Shown one piece after another: positions 1 to 8,877 of a DNA stretch of 64,000 nucleotides (positions are counted from its first letter, which is position 1; each line of letters starts with the position of its first letter). Under the pieces are notes generated by a model. The model did not search any database. It was not told the DNA's origin and worked only from the letters and a program-made list of their open reading frames with translations. The position numbers were made by a program, and so were the translations under genes. The DNA is from Fidelibacterota bacterium (GTDB lineage: Bacteria; Fidelibacterota; UBA8477; JABMPR01), in assembly GCA_021734325.1 (NCBI GenBank), contig JAIPJF010000021.1, forward strand, positions 1 to 64,000, given 5' to 3'.

Positions 1-110
1 GCCTTCATTACATTGTTACTATAAATTGGTACTGCAACTGCTGCCAATACACCAATGATCACAATTACGATCATCAGCTCAACTAGTGAAAAACCACTAT
101 TTCTTTTCAT
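1..110 (-). CDS. Type IV prepilin-like protein (5' fragment)
   Basis: Only the first 36 codons are in the window; the gene runs off the left edge. The start reads MKRNSGFSLVELMIV, a classic class III (prepilin) signal: a short basic leader, the G/F cleavage site for prepilin peptidase, Glu at mature position 5, then a hydrophobic helix rich in Ile and Val ending AAVAVPIYSNN. A strong ribosome binding site (AAGGAGG) lies about 8 bases before the ATG. After processing, such proteins assemble into type IV pili or type II secretion pseudopili in the cell envelope. The next gene downstream on this strand cannot be seen. The neighbouring minus-strand gene at 186-578 encodes a second protein with a nearly identical leader. 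Major pilin or minor pseudopilin cannot be decided from the fragment. Confidence 0.88.
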   Translation of the reverse strand, partial: MKRNSGFSLVELMIVIVIIGVLAAVAVPIYSNNVMK

Positions 111-185
111 CTGTTGTATCCTCCTTAAAGGATTTTTTTTCTGTTATGATTAACGCTCATGCTTTGTACAGGAGCTCAGGTCGGC

Positions 186-578
186 CTAGAGACCGCCCAT
201 GAGTTTACCCGAAGCATTCATTGTGAGGTTTGAGGGCAGGATATCACCCGTTACGCAGGTGATTAAATAATTATCTTCAGTGAATTCAATCACGTAGGAA
301 TAATCGTTAAAGTATTTACCTGTCAATTCACCCGACTTGATCTCATGCCAGGAAGCACCAATGACATATTTGCTGGATTCTGTGCTTGGGAAAGCACCAT
401 TTTCATTAAAATAGATACGGAGTTGGGTTCTGATCGTTCTGAGCGCAACATCTGCTTCACTCATTTTTGCCTTTGTTTCACTATTGGAATTGATGGGTAC
501 TGCAACTGCTGCCAGTGCACCACTGATCAAAAGGACGACGGTTAATTCAACTATTGAAAAGCCACTATTTAATCTCAT
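186..578 (-). CDS. Type IV prepilin-like / pseudopilin protein
   Basis: A 130-residue protein beginning MRLNSGFSIVELTVV: basic leader, G7/F8 cleavage site, Glu at mature position 5, and a hydrophobic helix to about residue 30. This is the prepilin N-methylation motif recognised by prepilin peptidase. The mature part is small (about 120 residues) and acidic, in the size range of minor pilins and type II secretion pseudopilins; only one Cys is present in the C-terminal half, so no pilin disulfide loop is expected. An AGAAGGAG ribosome site precedes the ATG. It lies upstream of, and codirectional with, the prepilin fragment at 1-110, whose leader it closely resembles, so the two probably arose by duplication and act in the same pilus or secretion machine. 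Substrate and exact role are unknown. Confidence 0.85.
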   Translation of the reverse strand: MRLNSGFSIVELTVVLLISGALAAVAVPINSNSETKAKMSEADVALRTIRTQLRIYFNENGAFPSTESSKYVIGASWHEIKSGELTGKYFNDYSYVIEFTEDNYLITCVTGDILPSNLTMNASGKLMGGL

Positions 579-905
579 GCTCTAGACTCCTTCTAAATGA
601 ATGATTCAAGTGACCAAAGCTAAAAAGAGCATCATTATCTGATATAAGGGTTCACCCTATTTATCTGTAGGAAATACCTGAGGCATGATGGAAGCACGGG
701 ACATTTGGATGGAATTGATGATGAATGGAGGGAAATTCGTGGAGGGGTCTGCGACCTTTTCAAAGCATGTTTCAAGAATTGCCTTTTCTAATTTTAAGGC
801 TTGTTCAGGAGACTTCGATCTTATACTTTAAGTCTGTTATTGTATGGAAATTACGAATTAATTCCCTCACTCGGATTCTAATATTAAAATAGCACAAGGT
901 GAAAA
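579..905. other. Divergent intergenic region, no gene seen
   Basis: About 330 bases between the minus-strand prepilin gene and plus-strand greA. It must hold promoters for both directions. A short hairpin (AGGGTTCACCCT) lies near 647-658. I see no coding frame with a ribosome site and no RNA gene. The greA ribosome site (AAGGTGA) sits at its right end. Confidence 0.5.
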
Positions 906-1364
906 ATGATTTACAGAAAAACATATAATCTGGTCCTGGAGAAAATTCGCGAAATCCAGGCAGACATCAAACAAAATAGCAAGGATATCAAACGGGCGGC
1001 TGATTTTGGAGATTTGAAGGAAAATGCCGAATATCATGCCGCAAAGGATAATCAGGCGCTGCTGCATAACAAGCTCCATCGATTTGAAAAACATCTCAGC
1101 AATCAGATAGCAGAACCCAAGAATATTGATCCCAACATTGTTTCCTTTGGGACACAGGTGACCTACACGGATGGTAAGGCCCCGATCACAGTAGCTATTG
1201 CTGGTGCGGCGGAATATGAATTGGAACTGTATGAAAATATTGTCACCACCACATCTCCCTTCGCCCAAAAAGTGTTGGGCAAAAAAGTTGGGGACACCAT
1301 CACGCTCGACCTGCCTGATGGTGAGAAAACCCTCACCATTACTGATATTCAACTCCTCGAGTAA
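906..1364 (+). CDS. greA: Transcription elongation factor GreA/GreB family
   Basis: Cytoplasmic factor that enters the RNA polymerase secondary channel and stimulates cleavage of backtracked transcripts. The 152-residue protein has the expected two parts: an N-terminal antiparallel coiled coil (about 1-75) and a C-terminal FKBP-like domain (about 80-152, ending with the family pattern of a hydrophobic strand pair). The coiled-coil tip carries the signature DFGDLKENAEYHAAK, with the acidic residues D36 and E39 that position the catalytic metal. Length is close to the usual 155-160. The stop codon overlaps the ATG of the next gene by one base (TAATG), so the aminotransferase is probably translationally coupled, an unusual neighbour for greA. 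GreA versus GreB cannot be settled by motif alone. Confidence 0.93.
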   Translation: MIYRKTYNLVLEKIREIQADIKQNSKDIKRAADFGDLKENAEYHAAKDNQALLHNKLHRFEKHLSNQIAEPKNIDPNIVSFGTQVTYTDGKAPITVAIAGAAEYELELYENIVTTTSPFAQKVLGKKVGDTITLDLPDGEKTLTITDIQLLE

Positions 1365-2527
1365 TGAGCAATTCTCTGCGAAATGAATTTCTCCTTGATT
1401 CAGATATCAAATATCTGAATCATGGTTCTTTTGGGGCCTGCCCCAAGCCCGTATTCAAAGCATATCAGGATTGGCAACTTGAACTGGAGCGCAACCCGGC
1501 GAATTATTATACACGACGAATCCAGGGCTTGTTTTCCCATAAGGCCGCCGGTCCCTTGGAAGAATCAAGGGCTGAACTGGCCCATTTTATAGGAGCTGAC
1601 CCAGAGGGCTTGATTTTTGTCCCCAATGTAACGATTGCACTAAATGCCATCGCTTACTCAATTGATCTGAAAGCCGGGGATGAGGTATTAACCACCAATC
1701 ACGAATATGGAACCATCATCGCCACGTGGCAGCGAAAGTGCGATCAGGTCGGTGCCGAGCTGCACCAGGTTGACATCTCATTACCAGTGACCACACAGAA
1801 CGATTATATTGAACAGTTTTGGTCTCAGGTTACCGCTCGAACCAAAGTTATCCTCATGAGTCACATTACTTCCGCTACGGCCCTGGTCCTGCCCGTGGAG
1901 GATATCTGTCGCAAAGCTCGAGAAGTGGGTATTACTACCGTGATCGATGGAGCCCATGCTGTCGGGCAGCTCGATCTGGATTTATCCCGCATAGGAGCTG
2001 ATTTTTATACGAGTAATTGTCATAAATGGCTCCTCACTCCCAAGGGAACTGCCTTTCTGCATGTACATGCCAGACAACGAAATAGTTATGAACCACTGGT
2101 AATCAGCTGGGCAGAGATCAATAGACCTTCCTTTGCCTTAAGGCATGAGATGTGGGGGACCCGTGATCTGGCTGGTTTTTTGAGTATTCCAGCAGCCTTG
2201 AAATTTCGAATTCAGCATGATTGGGGATCAGTACAATCGAATGCCCGATTAAACGTCCTTGAATACAGGGAAAAATTCAGGACCCTTTTCGATCACGAAG
2301 CAATCTGTGATGACTCGTGGCTCGGGCAAATGGCCAGCATTCTCCTACCCATGAATACACAGCCTGCGGAACTCTGGGAGTATCTTTGGGAGCATCACCG
2401 AATCGAAGCCATGATCACAAAATGGCAGGATAAACCCATCCTGAGAATCGGCTATAATGCCTACAATACAAGGGGCGAAATGGATGTTTTTGTAAAGGTA
2501 ATTGAATCCTATTACAACAAAGCGTAG
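1364..2527 (+). CDS. PLP-dependent aminotransferase class V (isopenicillin N epimerase-like)
   Basis: A 387-residue fold-type I PLP enzyme of the class V group (CefD/CsdA/selenocysteine-lyase relatives). Visible motifs: LNHGSFGACP near residue 18 (N-terminal substrate loop typical of the CefD-like branch), VIDGAHAVGQ around 190 (the Asp that contacts the pyridine nitrogen) and SNCHKWLLTPKG with the Schiff-base lysine at K221. The C-terminal small domain ends in the usual RIGYNAYNTREEMD-like pattern. It is not a clear cysteine desulfurase because the conserved mobile-loop Cys motif is not evident. The substrate is unknown; relatives act on amino acids or amino-acid derivatives. It starts on the last base of the greA stop codon. 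Confidence 0.85.
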   Translation: MSNSLRNEFLLDSDIKYLNHGSFGACPKPVFKAYQDWQLELERNPANYYTRRIQGLFSHKAAGPLEESRAELAHFIGADPEGLIFVPNVTIALNAIAYSIDLKAGDEVLTTNHEYGTIIATWQRKCDQVGAELHQVDISLPVTTQNDYIEQFWSQVTARTKVILMSHITSATALVLPVEDICRKAREVGITTVIDGAHAVGQLDLDLSRIGADFYTSNCHKWLLTPKGTAFLHVHARQRNSYEPLVISWAEINRPSFALRHEMWGTRDLAGFLSIPAALKFRIQHDWGSVQSNARLNVLEYREKFRTLFDHEAICDDSWLGQMASILLPMNTQPAELWEYLWEHHRIEAMITKWQDKPILRIGYNAYNTRGEMDVFVKVIESYYNKA

Positions 2528-2631
2528 CCAGACATCAACATCCCTTCATTCACTGATTGATAAATAGCTCAAAGTTTCCCTGTCATTTCCCCTCATATCA
2601 AAGATATTTAGGAGTGAAGGAAAGGATTCCA

Positions 2632-3738
2632 ATGTCTTCAAGAAATTCGTTAGCCCTGTTCATATTGATACCCCTCCTGTTCATTAGATGGGGATGGAAT
2701 TCTCACCGATTTATCAATGAGCATGCTGTGGATCACCTGCCAGCAGCCATGTTCTTCTTTGAAGACCACCGGAGCTATCTTTCAGAGCATTCTGTTGACC
2801 CGGATTCAGATGGGGATCCTGGCTATTACCATTACATAGATATTGACCACTATCCTGAATTTTTTACTGGGCAACTTCCCCATGAATGGCAGGCCATGAT
2901 TGATCGCTATGGTCAATACACAGTGGAAAATAATGGAGTAGTGCCCTGGGTGATTGAATGGTGGCTGGAAGATTTAACCTCGGCGATGCAAAACGGCAAT
3001 TGGACCAATGCCTGGCAGTTGGCTGCCGAAATGGGGCACTATATTGCCGATTCTCATCAGGCCCTTCACCTCACCGTCAATTACAATGGCTATGATACTG
3101 GCAATGATGGTATTCACTCCCGCTATGAGACAAAAATGATGGATGTCTATCGGTCAGGGATTTCCATGGATGATTCCATAGCAACTTTTTGGGACACCCC
3201 TCTGGATTCCATATTCAGCTACATTGACGATATCTATCCTCTGGTTGATCTGGTGATGGCTGCTGATGACAGAGCCTCTGCTGTGGATCGCTACTATGGC
3301 TCAACCTACTACAGCATGATGTGGGAGGACCTGGGTGAAGTAACAACGTGGTCAGTGCAGCGGGCAATTGTTGATGTGGCAGCCCTCTGGTATACGGCAT
3401 GGGAAAATGCCGGAAGACCCTACCCTGATGGGGTGGTTGGCGTGAATGAATTCAGTAAGCCTGAATCTTTTCAGTTGTTCGCTTATCCCAATCCCTTCAA
3501 TGGTCAGACGACATTAACCTTCCAACTTGCCGAGGCGGGCGAGGTATCAGTGGATATTCTGGATCTCACAGGTCGTCTTATCAGCACTCTATCGACAGGC
3601 TATCGCGGGGCAGGGGACTATCGTCTCACCTGGGATGGTTTTGATTTGAAGCATAATGCTGTATCTTCAGGGGTCTATTTGGGACAGCTAAAAACACATG
3701 AACAATCAAGTATTCAGAAATTGATATTGATAAAATAA
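2632..3738 (+). CDS. Secreted S1/P1-nuclease / zinc phospholipase C-like protein with T9SS sorting domain
   Basis: I start at the ATG at 2632, which has a GGAAAGG site upstream and opens directly into a hydrophobic signal peptide; an upstream in-frame ATG at 2557 would add 25 residues without export features. The mature end, near WGWNSHRF, matches the family in which an N-terminal Trp and His bind the trinuclear zinc site. Further zinc ligands are visible in GHYIADSHQALHL and GIHSRYE. Known members cleave single-stranded nucleic acids or phospholipids outside the cytoplasm. The last 85 residues form a type IX secretion C-terminal domain (YPNPFNGQTTLTF, then GVYLGQL, ending KLILIK), so export to the cell surface or medium is expected. 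Whether the substrate is nucleic acid or lipid cannot be told. Confidence 0.8.
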   Translation: MSSRNSLALFILIPLLFIRWGWNSHRFINEHAVDHLPAAMFFFEDHRSYLSEHSVDPDSDGDPGYYHYIDIDHYPEFFTGQLPHEWQAMIDRYGQYTVENNGVVPWVIEWWLEDLTSAMQNGNWTNAWQLAAEMGHYIADSHQALHLTVNYNGYDTGNDGIHSRYETKMMDVYRSGISMDDSIATFWDTPLDSIFSYIDDIYPLVDLVMAADDRASAVDRYYGSTYYSMMWEDLGEVTTWSVQRAIVDVAALWYTAWENAGRPYPDGVVGVNEFSKPESFQLFAYPNPFNGQTTLTFQLAEAGEVSVDILDLTGRLISTLSTGYRGAGDYRLTWDGFDLKHNAVSSGVYLGQLKTHEQSSIQKLILIK

Positions 3739-3774
3739 TTGACCTTGTAAACATGATAAATGGGAGTGAAAAAA

Positions 3775-4206
3775 ATGAATGATGATTTTTATCAACGGAT
3801 GAGAAAGGATATTCGGGAGTGGCTGCAATCCAAGGCTGGAAAAGGTTACAAATGGTCAGAATATCTATTACTGGCGCCGGATCTGTTTCATCTTTTGGCA
3901 AAGCTGGCCATGGACAAGGAAGTTCCCAGTGGGGAAAAGGCAAAAATCGCAGGGGCACTTGCGTATTTTATCTCACCCATCGATTTGATTCCCGAGGCAA
4001 TGTTCGGCCCCATCGGATATCTTGATGATGTTGCCCTGGCAGCATATGTAATCAACTCCATCATGAAAAATTGTGATCCCTCCATTGTTACCCGCCATTG
4101 GGCTGGTGAACAGGATGTCCTGACCATGGTGCAGCAGATTGTTGATGTGGGTGCCGATATGCTCGGGAACAAGCTCTGGGAGAAACTGCGCAACATCGTA
4201 CAATAA
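3775..4206 (+). CDS. YkvA family (DUF1232) protein
   Basis: A 143-residue protein with the compact DUF1232 core: AGALAYFISPIDLIPEA followed by GYLDDVALAAYVINSI at about residues 60-95. The SPIDLIPE and LDD patterns define the family. Members are small, often membrane-associated proteins of unknown function. The ATG at 3775 is preferred over the one at 3760 because a GGGAGTG ribosome site lies just ahead of it. The residues around the core are polar and charged, and the C-terminal tail has an amphipathic look (VGADMLGNKLWEKL). It follows the secreted S1/P1-like gene by 36 bases and may share its transcript. Confidence 0.75.
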   Translation: MNDDFYQRMRKDIREWLQSKAGKGYKWSEYLLLAPDLFHLLAKLAMDKEVPSGEKAKIAGALAYFISPIDLIPEAMFGPIGYLDDVALAAYVINSIMKNCDPSIVTRHWAGEQDVLTMVQQIVDVGADMLGNKLWEKLRNIVQ

Positions 4207-4291
4207 AAACAGCAAAGTTCTGCGCTATTTTACGCACTGCAATAGAAACGTCATGATAAAATGGACTGAAAAAGTGGACATCGACTAGCAA

Positions 4292-6349
4292 ATGTCAACA
4301 CGCGTTTATTTATTCACAGCTATCCTCCTTATATTCAGTTGTAAACCTGAAACTGGAAACCAGTTTTCCATTTCAAGCCCAAATGGTTCGATCACCCTTT
4401 CGCTGAACCTGGAAGCTGGCAAACCTACCTATTCTGTCATGGTCGATGGTGTCCCCCTGATTCGCCCTTCAGCTCTTGGCTATCAGTTACGGGGAATTCC
4501 AGATCTGGTGGGTCCCTTCTCCGTACGGCAAAAAGCGGAGAATGAGATCGAAGAGACCTGGTCACCGGTTTGGGGACAGGAGAAGCAGATCTATTCACAC
4601 TCAAACCAGCTAAAAGTTGAACTTGTGGAAAACCGTTCTCCAAACCGCAGCATGAATCTGTTTTTTCGTGTATTTGATGATGGAATCGGATTTCGCTATG
4701 AGATTCCCGATCAAGAGGGTCTAGATTCACTTTTCATCAGCTCTGAATTGACAGAATTTAATTTTGCTGAGAACGCAAATTGCTGGTGGATTCCTGCAGA
4801 CTATAACAGCTATGAAAAGGTGTATACCAGGAGCCTGCTTGGTGATCTGCTTGATTCGCTGCATACACCCTTGACCATGGAAACCCCCAAGGGACATTTC
4901 ATAAGCATCCATGAAGCCAATTTGACCAATTACCCAAGCATGACCCTGAAACCATCTGCAGACGATTCGTTAAAATTGATCTGCGATCTGGTTCCCTGGC
5001 CAGATGGAGATAAAGTTAAAGCCCAGGTACCCATGCTTTCTCCCTGGCGCACCATCATGATCGGAAGCGATGCCAGAGATCTTCTCGCATCCAGACTGAT
5101 ACTGAATCTGAATGAACCCAATCGCCTGGATGATGTTTCGTGGATCAAACCGATGAAATATATTGGCATCTGGTGGGGACTGCATATCGGCAAGGAAACC
5201 TGGGTGCAGGGAGAGCATCATGGAGCGACTACTGAAAATACGAAAAGGTATATCGATTTTGCTGCAGAGAACAGTATCCAGGGTGTCCTGGTAGAGGGCT
5301 GGAACCACGATTGGGAAAGATACGGTCAGGATAGGGCCTTTAAATTTACCCAGCCTTATGATGATTTTGATATTGCCGAAATCACGCGTTACGCAAAGCT
5401 TAAACATGTTTCGTTGATTGGGCACCATGAAACAGGGGGAGAAGCTCCCTATTATGATGAACAACTGGAGGATGCATTTGCCTTTTGCCGTAAATATGGA
5501 ATATCTGCCGTTAAAACTGGTTATGCCAGGACCAGCATAGAACCCATCGGCGAGACTCACCACGGACAATGGATGGTACAGCATTACCGTCGCGTGGTGG
5601 AAATGGCAGCGAAATATAAAGTTGCTCTCAACGTTCACGAACCGGTCAAACCGACAGGGCTCTCAAGGACCTGGCCCCATATGATGTCAAGGGAAGGGGC
5701 ACGAGGTATGGAATGGAATGCCTGGAGCGAGGGAAATCCTCCCAGCCATACCTGCATATTACCATTTACCAGATTGTTAGCAGGCCCCCTCGACTATACT
5801 CCGGGGATATTCGACCTCGAATTCAATCAATTCAAACCAGACAACAGGGTTCATACCACGCTGGCAAAACAATTGGCGCTCATGGTGGTCATTTACAGTC
5901 CCCTGCAAATGGCAGCTGATCTTATTGAAAATTATGAAGGGCAACCGGCTTTTCAGTTTGTTCGTGATTTGAATATTGACTGGGATGAGACACGCTATTT
6001 AAAAGCCGAGATCGGTGAACAAGTTGCCATTGCCCGTCGTCACGGAGAAGAATGGTTTTTGGGGGCAATCACCAATGAAAAAGAGCGTGATCTGCGCCTT
6101 CCCCTGGATGAGATCCTTGATTCTGTGATGGTAGCTGAATGTTATACGGATGCCGGCAATACCAACTGGGAGAGTAATCCCTATCCCATGCTTATAAAAT
6201 CATATCTTGCGTCACCATCAGATACACTCAGGGTCAAAATGGCTCCCGGGGGTGGTCTTGCCATCAGATTCAGACCGCTCCATGCGCATAAAGATAAATT
6301 TCCATCAATCACCGACCTTAGGCGTGATCAATTCGTTCAGAACTTATAG
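4292..6349 (+). CDS. Glycoside hydrolase family 97 lipoprotein (alpha-glucosidase-like)
   Basis: A 685-residue exported glycosidase. The N-terminus has a lipobox (LLIFSCKP, Cys about 17), so it is probably a lipoprotein. The order is GH97 N-terminal beta-sandwich (about 25-270), TIM barrel (about 280-570) and C-terminal sandwich. Barrel motifs match SusB-type members: VEGWNHDW, SAVKTGYA, NVHEPVKPTG and MSREGARGMEWNAW. In GH97, retaining enzymes carry a nucleophile Asp where inverting ones have Gly; here the matching segment reads KTGYA. With Glu in both VHEP and GMEW, that suggests an inverting alpha-glucosidase. This reading is from recalled family knowledge, not an alignment. It is followed 16 bases later by a GH20 gene, a two-gene saccharide-degrading unit without SusC/SusD genes. 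Confidence 0.9.
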   Translation: MSTRVYLFTAILLIFSCKPETGNQFSISSPNGSITLSLNLEAGKPTYSVMVDGVPLIRPSALGYQLRGIPDLVGPFSVRQKAENEIEETWSPVWGQEKQIYSHSNQLKVELVENRSPNRSMNLFFRVFDDGIGFRYEIPDQEGLDSLFISSELTEFNFAENANCWWIPADYNSYEKVYTRSLLGDLLDSLHTPLTMETPKGHFISIHEANLTNYPSMTLKPSADDSLKLICDLVPWPDGDKVKAQVPMLSPWRTIMIGSDARDLLASRLILNLNEPNRLDDVSWIKPMKYIGIWWGLHIGKETWVQGEHHGATTENTKRYIDFAAENSIQGVLVEGWNHDWERYGQDRAFKFTQPYDDFDIAEITRYAKLKHVSLIGHHETGGEAPYYDEQLEDAFAFCRKYGISAVKTGYARTSIEPIGETHHGQWMVQHYRRVVEMAAKYKVALNVHEPVKPTGLSRTWPHMMSREGARGMEWNAWSEGNPPSHTCILPFTRLLAGPLDYTPGIFDLEFNQFKPDNRVHTTLAKQLALMVVIYSPLQMAADLIENYEGQPAFQFVRDLNIDWDETRYLKAEIGEQVAIARRHGEEWFLGAITNEKERDLRLPLDEILDSVMVAECYTDAGNTNWESNPYPMLIKSYLASPSDTLRVKMAPGGGLAIRFRPLHAHKDKFPSITDLRRDQFVQNL

Positions 6350-6365
6350 ACAGAAACGGGGAAGT

Positions 6366-8711
6366 ATGGTGAGATTTTTAACCTTTAGTATTGGATTGAT
6401 TCTGAGCCTTGGAATACAATCCTGTGTTTCAACACCCAAACAGACAGAGTTGAACAAAGAAAGTGTGAATATGAATATAACCCCCAAACCACAATCAGTT
6501 GAAATACGTCCGGGTACATTTGTTTTCAAATCGGAGACCAGCCTGAAAATTTCCCCTGTGGTATCAAACAGGAACTTTTTTGAGAATTATCTGACTGCAT
6601 TGATTCCTGACTTGCAGGTCCTGGAACAGGGTAAAGCTGAGATAACCATCAATCTGAATTCTGATATGAATATTCCGGATGAGGGTTATCAGCTTGAAAT
6701 TGACCCCAAGGGTATTCAGATTACCGCAAGCGATGATCCCGGAGTGTTTTACGCCATCCAGTCTCTGCGCCAGCTCTTGCCGGTTGCAGTGGAGGGTGAT
6801 GGTCCAAATCTTGAGGGACATCAAATTCAAGCGGCGCTGATCAACGATTATCCTCGTTTTGAATGGCGGGGGATGCATTTGGATGTTTCCCGTCATTTTT
6901 TTCCAGTAGAATTTGTTAAACAGTATATCGATATGATCGCCCTTCATAAAATGAACACCTTCCACTGGCATCTTACAGATGACAACGGGTGGCGTCTTGA
7001 GATAAAAAAACATCCCAAGCTTACAGAGATTTGCGCCTGGCGGGTCGATCGTGAGAACGAGGATTGGAGAAGATGGTCTCCTATCCGTGAAGATGAACCA
7101 TCAAACTATGGTGGTTTCTACACTCAGGCGGAAGTACGGGATATCGTTGCCTATGCTGCAGATAGACAGATCAAGGTCATTCCAGAGATCGAAATGCCGG
7201 GACATGTCTCTGAAATATTCGCTGCCTATCCGGAACTATCCTGTCAGGGAGAGATCATCCCGGTCCGTCCGGGAAGTTATTGGCCGAACGAAGATATTTT
7301 TTGTGCTGGCAATGATTCTGTGTTTGCGTTTCTGGAAGACATAATTGATGAAGTGGTCGAGTTGTTTCCCGCAGAGTACATCCATATCGGCGGTGATGAG
7401 GCGTCCAAAACGCACTGGAAAACCTGTCCAAAGTGTCAAGCCCGGATCATAGCAGAAAACCTTAAAGATGAACATGAGTTGCAAAGCTGGTTCATCCAGA
7501 AGATGGAAAGATACATTTCAACGAAGGGGAAACGCATCATCGGTTGGGATGAAATTCTCGAAGGTGGACTGGCCCCCAATGCCACGGTGATGTCCTGGCG
7601 CGGAGAACGGGGCGGGATTGATGCTGCCAAAGCTGGCCACAATGTCATCATGACACCGACCTCGCATGTGTATTTCGATTACTATCAGGGTGATCCTGAA
7701 ACCGAGCCTCAGGCAATTGGCGGCTACGTCCCCCTAAAAAAAGTATATTTATACGAGCCAATCCCAGAAGAATTAAATCAGAATGAACACCAATATGTAT
7801 TGGGCACCCAGGCAAATCTCTGGACTGAATTTATAAAGACCCCTGATCATGCAGAATATATGGTGTTACCTCGAATGACTGCCTTGTCAGAGGTCCAATG
7901 GTCGGACAAGGGACAAAGGGATTGGGAAGATTTTCAACAGCGCTTACAGAGCCTTTTCCCGCGTTTTGATGCCCTCGGATGGAATTACAGCCAAGGAACT
8001 TTCCTGGTTGAGATCTTTCCAGGCAGAATCGATAATGAGGGAATGATTGAAGTTGAACTCACTTCAGAGCAACCGAACCTCGATATTCGTTTCACCAGAG
8101 ATGGATCTGTACCGCGTGCATCTTCAGAACACTATACTGAGAAGTTGCGTCTGAAGGAGGATGTTCAAGTAAGGGCAGCTCTTTTTGAGGGAAACAAACG
8201 AATGGGAAGGGTGATCCAGCGGGATTTTGCCTTTCATCGTGCAGTGGATGCCGGGACCTCCTATAAGTTTAAATATCATCCCCGCTATCAGGCAGGTGGT
8301 GACAGAGGACTGGTTGATGGCATTCTGGGCACTACGAATTTCCAGGATGGTTTCTGGCAGGGTTTTGAGGGCAATGATCTGGAATTGATTATTGATCTGG
8401 GCGGTACACAGGATGTATTCAGAACAGAGCTTAATTTTCTACAGTCCATCAATTCCTGGATATTTATGCCAGAGTACATTGAAGTTAGTCTTTCAGGGGA
8501 TGGAGAGAACTGGGAATTAATCAAACGAGTTGTGAATGAAGTACCTGAGACAAACGAGGTCGTCACTATTCAACGATTGACAGCCGATTTTCCAACCATG
8601 CAGACCAGATTTATCAAGGTCCTGGCCAAGAATCGAGGTGTTTGTCCGGGATGGCATCCAGGGGCAGGAAATAAGGCCTGGATCTTTTGCGATGAGGTGA
8701 TCGTGAAATAG
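6366..8711 (+). CDS. Glycoside hydrolase family 20 beta-N-acetylhexosaminidase (lipoprotein)
   Basis: Removes terminal beta-linked GlcNAc or GalNAc from chitin oligomers or glycans. I start at ATG 6366 (MVRFLTFSIGLILSLG), giving 781 residues and a lipobox (GIQSCVS); the longer frame from 6207 lies inside the GH97 gene. The order is GH20b domain (about 35-150), GH20 TIM barrel (about 155-510) with HWHLTDDNGWR and the catalytic pair D344-E345 in HIGGDEAS, then a chitobiase C-terminal beta-sandwich (SEQPNLDIRFTRDGS) and a discoidin-like domain (about 640-781). The substrate-assisted mechanism uses this Asp-Glu pair. It probably acts at the outer envelope together with the adjacent GH97. Confidence 0.93.
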   Translation: MVRFLTFSIGLILSLGIQSCVSTPKQTELNKESVNMNITPKPQSVEIRPGTFVFKSETSLKISPVVSNRNFFENYLTALIPDLQVLEQGKAEITINLNSDMNIPDEGYQLEIDPKGIQITASDDPGVFYAIQSLRQLLPVAVEGDGPNLEGHQIQAALINDYPRFEWRGMHLDVSRHFFPVEFVKQYIDMIALHKMNTFHWHLTDDNGWRLEIKKHPKLTEICAWRVDRENEDWRRWSPIREDEPSNYGGFYTQAEVRDIVAYAADRQIKVIPEIEMPGHVSEIFAAYPELSCQGEIIPVRPGSYWPNEDIFCAGNDSVFAFLEDIIDEVVELFPAEYIHIGGDEASKTHWKTCPKCQARIIAENLKDEHELQSWFIQKMERYISTKGKRIIGWDEILEGGLAPNATVMSWRGERGGIDAAKAGHNVIMTPTSHVYFDYYQGDPETEPQAIGGYVPLKKVYLYEPIPEELNQNEHQYVLGTQANLWTEFIKTPDHAEYMVLPRMTALSEVQWSDKGQRDWEDFQQRLQSLFPRFDALGWNYSQGTFLVEIFPGRIDNEGMIEVELTSEQPNLDIRFTRDGSVPRASSEHYTEKLRLKEDVQVRAALFEGNKRMGRVIQRDFAFHRAVDAGTSYKFKYHPRYQAGGDRGLVDGILGTTNFQDGFWQGFEGNDLELIIDLGGTQDVFRTELNFLQSINSWIFMPEYIEVSLSGDGENWELIKRVVNEVPETNEVVTIQRLTADFPTMQTRFIKVLAKNRGVCPGWHPGAGNKAWIFCDEVIVK

Positions 8712-8877
8712 AAAAATCCGACCTAACTCTGCAACATGCGAGGAGCGGACAGAAGACCCCCAGACTACGCTCATCCCCGCCATGGCGGTGGGTGATGGCT
8801 GGGGCCCAGGGTTTGCCACTGCCTTAGTCAGGGTTCAAACCTGCAAACGGCGAGTACCCAGGGGGATTGATCCTGGA

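Noticed and set aside
867-1352. 161-codon minus-strand frame over greA
   Set aside because: Antisense shadow; greA has clear motifs and a ribosome site.
4970-5638. 222-codon minus-strand frame
   Set aside because: It lies entirely antisense to the GH97 gene, has no family features and looks like a shadow of the coding strand.
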